Assembly: GCA_038205115.1 (NCBI GenBank) | Contig: JBBRCE010000006.1 | Span: 62,001 to 126,000, forward strand | DNA length: 64,000 nucleotides | Source of the DNA: JBBRCE01 sp038205115 | GTDB lineage: Bacteria; Planctomycetota; Planctomycetia; Pirellulales; JBBRCE01 | Direction: 5' to 3' | In this document: piece by piece, positions 60,325 to 64,000 of the stretch | Layout of the letters: every line of letters begins with the position of its first letter | Position numbering within the stretch: the first letter of the stretch is position 1 | Made by a program: the position numbers and the translations under genes | Notes under the pieces: generated by a model | What the model was told of the DNA's origin: nothing | The model's input: only the letters and a program-made list of their open reading frames with translations | Database searches by the model: none

Positions 60325-60638
60325 GATGTCAAAACAATCGGATTGAGGTGTGTTTCACGGGAAACAGAGGCGAACGCGTCGGCGGGCGATGGAATTCGAC
60401 GCCGCCTGAGGATCTGGCCGTATGGCAAGCCGTTGTTATCCCCGATCGACCGGCCGATTGTCAAATGGTGGCCGAGCCATCGAATTTAACGCTATACTTG
60501 AGTTGTAAGCCAATTCTTATGCCTGCCTTTCGGCCGCGAACATGATTCGCGGCTATCGTCCGCAACCGAATTGCCCCCGGCGGCAGGTCGTGCATTGGGC
60601 GGCATATCAAGCGAATGCTCTAACTTTGTCACACGAAA
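60325..60638. other. 314-base divergent intergenic stretch with parS
   Basis: It separates the DUF1015 gene (minus) from the nucleotidyltransferase (plus). It contains a parS site at 60351-60366 and an AT-rich TATACT-like element near 60492-60497. No other gene is visible. Confidence 0.5.
60351..60366. promoter_or_regulatory. parS centromere site
   Basis: TGTTTCACGGGAAACA matches the bacterial parS consensus TGTTTCACGTGAAACA at 15 of 16 bases; the single change is T to G at position ten. It lies 1.8 kb from parA, close enough to act as the ParB nucleation site for this parAB pair. Confidence 0.85.
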
Positions 60639-61226
60639 ATGATTGCTCCGCTACACGCTGTCTCATTGGACCGAATGGTGAGTGCCGTGGAACGAGTCCG
60701 AGAACGACTGCGCCGGGTAACTACTGCTTTGCAAGCTTCGGGAATTCGGTATGCGGTGGTTGGCGGCAACGCCGTCGCCGCCTGGGTTGCCAGAGTCGAT
60801 GAGTCCGCTGTGCGAAATACCCAGGATGTCGATCTGTTGATTGAGCGCGGCGATCTGAATCGAGTGACGCTGGCGCTGCATGGCGTGGGCTTTTCATTTT
60901 GCCATGTCAAAGGCATCGACATGTTTCTGGACGGCGCCGCGGCCAAGGCGCGCGATGCGGTCCATTTGCTCTACGCCGGCGAACGAGTTCGAGCCGAACA
61001 TCCCGAGCCAGCTCCGTCGCTCGATCAAGTCGACATCAGCGGCGATTTTGCGGTTGTTGCACTTGAGCCGCTGGTACGCATGAAATTGGTTTCTTACCGC
61101 GACAAAGATCGCACGCATTTACGTGATTTGCTCGATATCGGCCTTGTCGATCCAGACTGGCTGACTCGCTTCGAAGAGCCGCTACGCGAACGTCTACAGC
61201 AGTTGATCGATACACCTGACGGCTGA
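60639..61226 (+). CDS. Nucleotidyltransferase-fold protein
   Basis: 195 aa. The N-terminal helix (VERVRERLRRVTTALQASGIRYAVVGGNAVAAWV) and GG followed later by RNTQDVDLLIERGDL match the DNA polymerase beta-like minimal nucleotidyltransferase motif (GG, then DxD). The later parts (VVALEPLVRMKLVSYRDKDRTHLRDLLDIGLVD) resemble the antitoxin/AbiEii-like family. The substrate is unknown; some members modify proteins or tRNA. No partner HEPN or toxin gene is adjacent. The start at 60639 could equally be the ATG at 60675. Confidence 0.8.
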   Translation: MIAPLHAVSLDRMVSAVERVRERLRRVTTALQASGIRYAVVGGNAVAAWVARVDESAVRNTQDVDLLIERGDLNRVTLALHGVGFSFCHVKGIDMFLDGAAAKARDAVHLLYAGERVRAEHPEPAPSLDQVDISGDFAVVALEPLVRMKLVSYRDKDRTHLRDLLDIGLVDPDWLTRFEEPLRERLQQLIDTPDG

Positions 61227-61252
61227 TCGATCGCCGAGCAATCAACGCAAAA

Positions 61253-61284
61253 CGGGCACAAGCGGCCTTGGCCTCTTGTGCCCG
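61253..61284 (-). terminator. Intrinsic terminator of ahcY
   Basis: A perfect 10-bp stem (CGGGCACAAG at 61253-61262 with CTTGTGCCCG at 61275-61284) has an inner GGCC/GGCC pair. On the minus strand it is followed by TTTTGCG. It lies 33-64 bases after the ahcY stop. Confidence 0.8.
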
Positions 61285-61316
61285 TGGGGCGAAATTCGCT
61301 TTACGGCAATCGCTGA

Positions 61317-62630
61317 CTAGTAGCGATAGTATTCCGGTTTGTACGGGCCTTCCGCCGGCACATTGATGTAGTCAGCCTGCGAGGCCGAAAGCTTTTCCAG
61401 CTTCACTCCCAGCTTGTCCAAGTGCAGGCGGGCCACCTCTTCGTCAAGCTTCTTAGGCAACACGTGGATGCCCAGCGGAAATTCTTCGTGCCGTTGCCAG
61501 AGCGCCAATTGGGCCATCACCTGATTGGTAAAGCTGTTGGACATCACAAACGAAGGATGCCCGGTTGCGCAACCCAAGTTGACAAGGCGGCCTTCTGCTA
61601 GCACCAAGATCGAGTGTCCATCGGCAAAAGTAAACCGATCCACTTGCGGCTTGATCTCGACTTTCTTCACGCCCTTCTGACTGGTCAGCCAGGCCATGTC
61701 GATTTCCAGGTCGAAGTGGCCAATGTTGCAGACGATGGCATCGTTTGGCATCTTTTCCATGTGGCGGCCGAGAATCACGTCGCGATTGCCGGTGGCGGTG
61801 ACAAAGATATTGCCGCGCGAGCAGGCTTCGTTCATGGTGGTCACTTCGTAACCTTCCATGGCGGCTTGCAGTGCGTTGATCGGGTCGATCTCGGTAACAA
61901 TGACGCGAGCGCCCAGCGCCTTGAGCGAATGCGCGCAGCCCTTGCCGACATCGCCGTAGCCAGCCACTACGGCCACCTTGCCGGCCACCATCACGTCAGT
62001 GGCACGCTTGATACCATCAGCCAGCGACTCACGACAACCGTAGAGATTGTCGAACTTGCTCTTGGTCACCGAGTCATTGACGTTGATTGCCGGCAACCGC
62101 AGTTCGCCCTTGGCGTGCATCTTGTACAGCGCTTTGACGCCGGTGGTGGTTTCTTCAGACAGACCGCGAATCCCCCCGAGCAGTTCCGGAAAGCGCTGGT
62201 GGACCATTGCCGTGAGATCGCCACCGTCGTCAAGAATCATGTTTAGCGGCTGGCCATCTTGGAAGAACAAGGTCTGTTCGATGCACCAATCGAACTCTTC
62301 GTTGCTCATGCCTTTCCAGGCGTAAACCGGCACGCCCGTGTCGGCAATGGCGGCGGCGGCATGGTCCTGGGTCGAGAAAATGTTGCAACTGCTCCAGGTG
62401 ACTTCAGCGCCCAGTGCGGTCAGCGTCTCGATCAAGACGGCCGTTTGGATGGTCATGTGCAAGCAGCCGGCGACTCGAGCGCCCTTAAGCGGCTTGGTGG
62501 TGCCGTACTTCTTCCGCAACGCCATCAGACCTGGCATTTCGTTTTCGGCCAGTTGGATCTCTTTGCGACCCCAAGCGGCCAAACTCATGTCCGCGACTTT
62601 GTACGGTAACTTCGTTTCCACGTGTGCCAC
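61317..62630 (-). CDS. ahcY: Adenosylhomocysteinase
   Basis: 437 aa from the GTG at 62630, which has AAGGAG seven bases upstream. NAD-dependent enzyme that splits S-adenosylhomocysteine into adenosine and homocysteine. Conserved blocks: CLHMTIQTAVLIETLTALGAEVTWSSCNIFSTQDHAAAAI, NVNDSVTKSKFDNLYGCRESL, the Rossmann motif VAGYGDVGKGCAHSL, SNSFTNQVMAQLALW and the C-terminal KPEYYRY (NAD-contacting Lys and Tyr). It has its own terminator and a likely promoter at 62730. No SAH riboswitch is visible in the leader. Confidence 0.97.
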   Translation of the reverse strand: MAHVETKLPYKVADMSLAAWGRKEIQLAENEMPGLMALRKKYGTTKPLKGARVAGCLHMTIQTAVLIETLTALGAEVTWSSCNIFSTQDHAAAAIADTGVPVYAWKGMSNEEFDWCIEQTLFFQDGQPLNMILDDGGDLTAMVHQRFPELLGGIRGLSEETTTGVKALYKMHAKGELRLPAINVNDSVTKSKFDNLYGCRESLADGIKRATDVMVAGKVAVVAGYGDVGKGCAHSLKALGARVIVTEIDPINALQAAMEGYEVTTMNEACSRGNIFVTATGNRDVILGRHMEKMPNDAIVCNIGHFDLEIDMAWLTSQKGVKKVEIKPQVDRFTFADGHSILVLAEGRLVNLGCATGHPSFVMSNSFTNQVMAQLALWQRHEEFPLGIHVLPKKLDEEVARLHLDKLGVKLEKLSASQADYINVPAEGPYKPEYYRY

Positions 62631-62729
62631 GCATTCTCTCCTTGGAAAAACTCAATTCAGTCGATAACTTCAGGCCGTCGTCGAAATCCAGTCCGGCGCG
62701 GCCCTCGCGAAGGCTGCTTGAAAAGCCCC

Positions 62730-62759
62730 ATGATACGATACGCGGCCAAAGCCTGACAA
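62730..62759 (-). promoter_or_regulatory. Possible promoter of ahcY
   Basis: On the minus strand TTGTCA (62759-62754), an 18-base spacer and TATCAT (62735-62730). The predicted leader is about 95 bases. Confidence 0.45.
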
Positions 62760-62811
62760 GCTCAGGTCAGTAACCAAAACTGCTTCGAATCGCCGAGCTT
62801 AACGCAAATTC

Positions 62812-63489
62812 TTAATCCTCGTAGGCTTGAATCGCCGCCTGGCAAAACCGACGTACCATCTCCGGGTCTTTGATGCCCGGCGATGATTCAACTCCACTGG
62901 CCGTATCGACAGCCTGCGGGCGGACCTGCCGAATGGCCTGACCGACGTTCTCCGCGGTCAATCCGCCGGCCAAGATCAGCGGCAGATCGCCGAGCAGCGC
63001 GCGATTGGAAGTCAGCAACTGCCAATCGGCCACGATGCCTGTTCCGCCGAATTGTCCGGCAGCCGTGGGGGCGTCGATCAAGACAGCGTCTGGCATAGCC
63101 TGCAGAGTTCGACACGCCGCGAGAAATTCGTAAATCGTTTGCATGCCAGCACTTCGCAGTGGAAAGGCCTTGATCAACTGGCAACCAGCGGGCAGATGCT
63201 GGCGAAGCTGTGCGAGAAATTCTGCGCTTTCGTCACCGTGCAGTTGCACACCGTTTAAACGATCACTTGTGACGAGTTGCACGATTGGTTCGATGGCTGC
63301 GTTGACGAAGACGCCGATCCGGAGCATTGTGGCCGGCAATTGCTGGAGCATCTGTTGCTTCGCGACTCCCGGTGTCAAATAGCGATTGCTGTCGGGGTAG
63401 TAGTTCAGGCCGATGGCATCGGCACCGTTTGCATAGGCAACGTCTGCATTCGCAGAATTGGTGACCCCACATATTTTTATTCGAAACAC
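62812..63489 (-). CDS. trpF: Phosphoribosylanthranilate isomerase TrpF
   Basis: 225 aa. A TIM-barrel enzyme of tryptophan synthesis that isomerises PRA to CdRP. The Cys active-site motif KICGVTN, GADAIGLNYYPDSNRYL, VQLHGDES, and the Asp motif VLIDAPTAAGQFGGTG are present, as are LILAGGLTAENVGQAI and DTASGVESSPGIKD. It lies apart from other trp genes. The start is ATG at 63489. Confidence 0.94.
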   Translation of the reverse strand: MFRIKICGVTNSANADVAYANGADAIGLNYYPDSNRYLTPGVAKQQMLQQLPATMLRIGVFVNAAIEPIVQLVTSDRLNGVQLHGDESAEFLAQLRQHLPAGCQLIKAFPLRSAGMQTIYEFLAACRTLQAMPDAVLIDAPTAAGQFGGTGIVADWQLLTSNRALLGDLPLILAGGLTAENVGQAIRQVRPQAVDTASGVESSPGIKDPEMVRRFCQAAIQAYED

Positions 63490-63660
63490 CTACCCGCCCC
63501 CACCAGCGCCGCTTGAAAACCCAATGCCCAGGCGGCTTGATTATACCCGAAATCTGGATTTTCGCTGGCCGCCATCGAGAAACGAATACAGCGGCGACTG
63601 TGGTATTGTCGATATCGATGTCGAATCACCCGTATTTTCCATTGCGGTCGGAATTGCTCG

Positions 63661-64000
63661 ATGACGTCGCTCACCGCCAATCGAAATCGCTGGACACGCG
63701 GATTGCCGCTTGCGGTTGCGCTTTCGGTCGCCGGATTAAGCGGTTTTGCCGGCGATCGCGTGCTGAAAAATTCCGAGCACGCGGAGTCCTTGCGTGCATT
63801 CGAGGTTGCTTGCGAAGTTCGGTCGACACAAATCCAGTCGGCAACCGCAGTCGTCATCGCGGCGAGCAAGCGGACCGAGGAATGCGCCTCGCAAGCCGAG
63901 CGGAGCCGCGACCGCTTGGCATCAGCCAAGACAAACCTCGACGTGTTTCGCGATTTTGTGGAACACGCCAAGCCGGTTGAGTCGCGCGAGCCCATGCCTG
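63661..64000 (+). CDS. Secreted protein, cut by the window edge, function unknown
   Basis: At least 113 aa, open to the end of the window. The ATG at 63661 begins a hydrophobic signal after a basic N-terminus (NRWTRGLPLAVALSVAGLSGFAG). The visible mature part has helices with Cys and Ala (HAESLRAFEVACEVRST, AATAVVIAASKRTEECASQAERSRDRLASAKTNLD). The C-terminus is missing, so no family can be assigned. It is divergent from trpF. Confidence 0.6.
   Translation, partial: MTSLTANRNRWTRGLPLAVALSVAGLSGFAGDRVLKNSEHAESLRAFEVACEVRSTQIQSATAVVIAASKRTEECASQAERSRDRLASAKTNLDVFRDFVEHAKPVESREPMP

Noticed and set aside
58654..60489. Long plus-strand open frame of 611 codons
   Set aside because: It is antisense to the DUF1015 gene, which has a clear protein signature; the frame's own translation is His/Arg/Ala-rich with no recognisable motif.
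62631..62811. SAH riboswitch before ahcY
   Set aside because: The conserved core that I recall is absent from the reverse complement of this leader.
1..64000. CRISPR array, IS element, tRNA or rRNA
   Set aside because: No regularly spaced direct repeats, transposase, T-loop consensus or rRNA stretch could be seen on reading.

Overview
The window is 64 kb of a bacterial chromosome, most likely from a planctomycete of the Pirellulales type. The evidence is a caspase-like/FGE-sulfatase fusion and a second FGE-like secreted protein, a DUF1080 sugar hydrolase, a pore-forming outer membrane protein of the Lpg1974/BBP7 kind, many secreted proteins and lipoproteins with no known family, the ispE-spoVG pair with a zinc-ribbon SpoVG, and loosely packed genes on both strands. 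GTG starts are common and promoters resemble TTGAC(T/C)-N16-18-TA(T/G/C)ACT. I see no rRNA, tRNA, insertion sequence, prophage or CRISPR array. It reads as core genome with scattered accessory genes.

Layout. 0-8 kb: secreted proteins, an ArsR regulator, an M20 amidohydrolase, csrA with a strong promoter, a Nudix hydrolase and a MORN-type lipoprotein. 8-13 kb: RecQ helicase facing a caspase-FGE fusion. 12.7-14.25 kb: a 1.56 kb gene-free stretch with a dispersed-type repeat, a near-consensus promoter and a dense set of inverted repeats. 14-18 kb: ftsH, an FGE-like protein and a DUF1080 protein. 18-25.5 kb: ispE-spoVG, a small lipoprotein, and the convergent tyrA-purL-purQ cluster. 25.7-35.5 kb: envelope and secreted proteins, two small charged proteins, infA and a large secreted alpha/beta hydrolase. 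35.5-37.6 kb: an ECF sigma factor, a likely anti-sigma factor and a secreted protein in one operon with that hydrolase. 38-46 kb: miaB, glnE, a lone DUF4303-like gene, folE and two membrane proteins. 46-52.5 kb: a tight cluster of a YdiJ-like FAD/Fe-S dehydrogenase, moaD, moaE, moaA, a cysteine desulfurase and a YkgJ-type cysteine-cluster protein. 52.7-57 kb: an HU-like protein, a small lipoprotein, pyrD, trpS and a DUF2726/zinc-finger protein. 57-64 kb: parB-parA with a parS site at 60351, a DUF1015 protein, a nucleotidyltransferase, ahcY with a clear terminator, trpF and a secreted protein cut by the window edge.

Working together: purL/purQ, pyrD and folE serve nucleotide and pterin synthesis; moaA/D/E make molybdopterin, with the adjacent cysteine desulfurase a plausible sulfur source; tyrA, trpF and trpS serve aromatic amino acids and their use; ahcY recycles S-adenosylhomocysteine; parA/parB/parS segregate the chromosome. 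The most unusual signals are the structured transcribed-looking stretch upstream of ftsH, the caspase-FGE protein, the zinc ribbon inside SpoVG, the mutually exclusive hairpins in the parA leader, and the sigma/anti-sigma operon ending in a secreted hydrolase. All calls come from reading the sequence; no database search was run.
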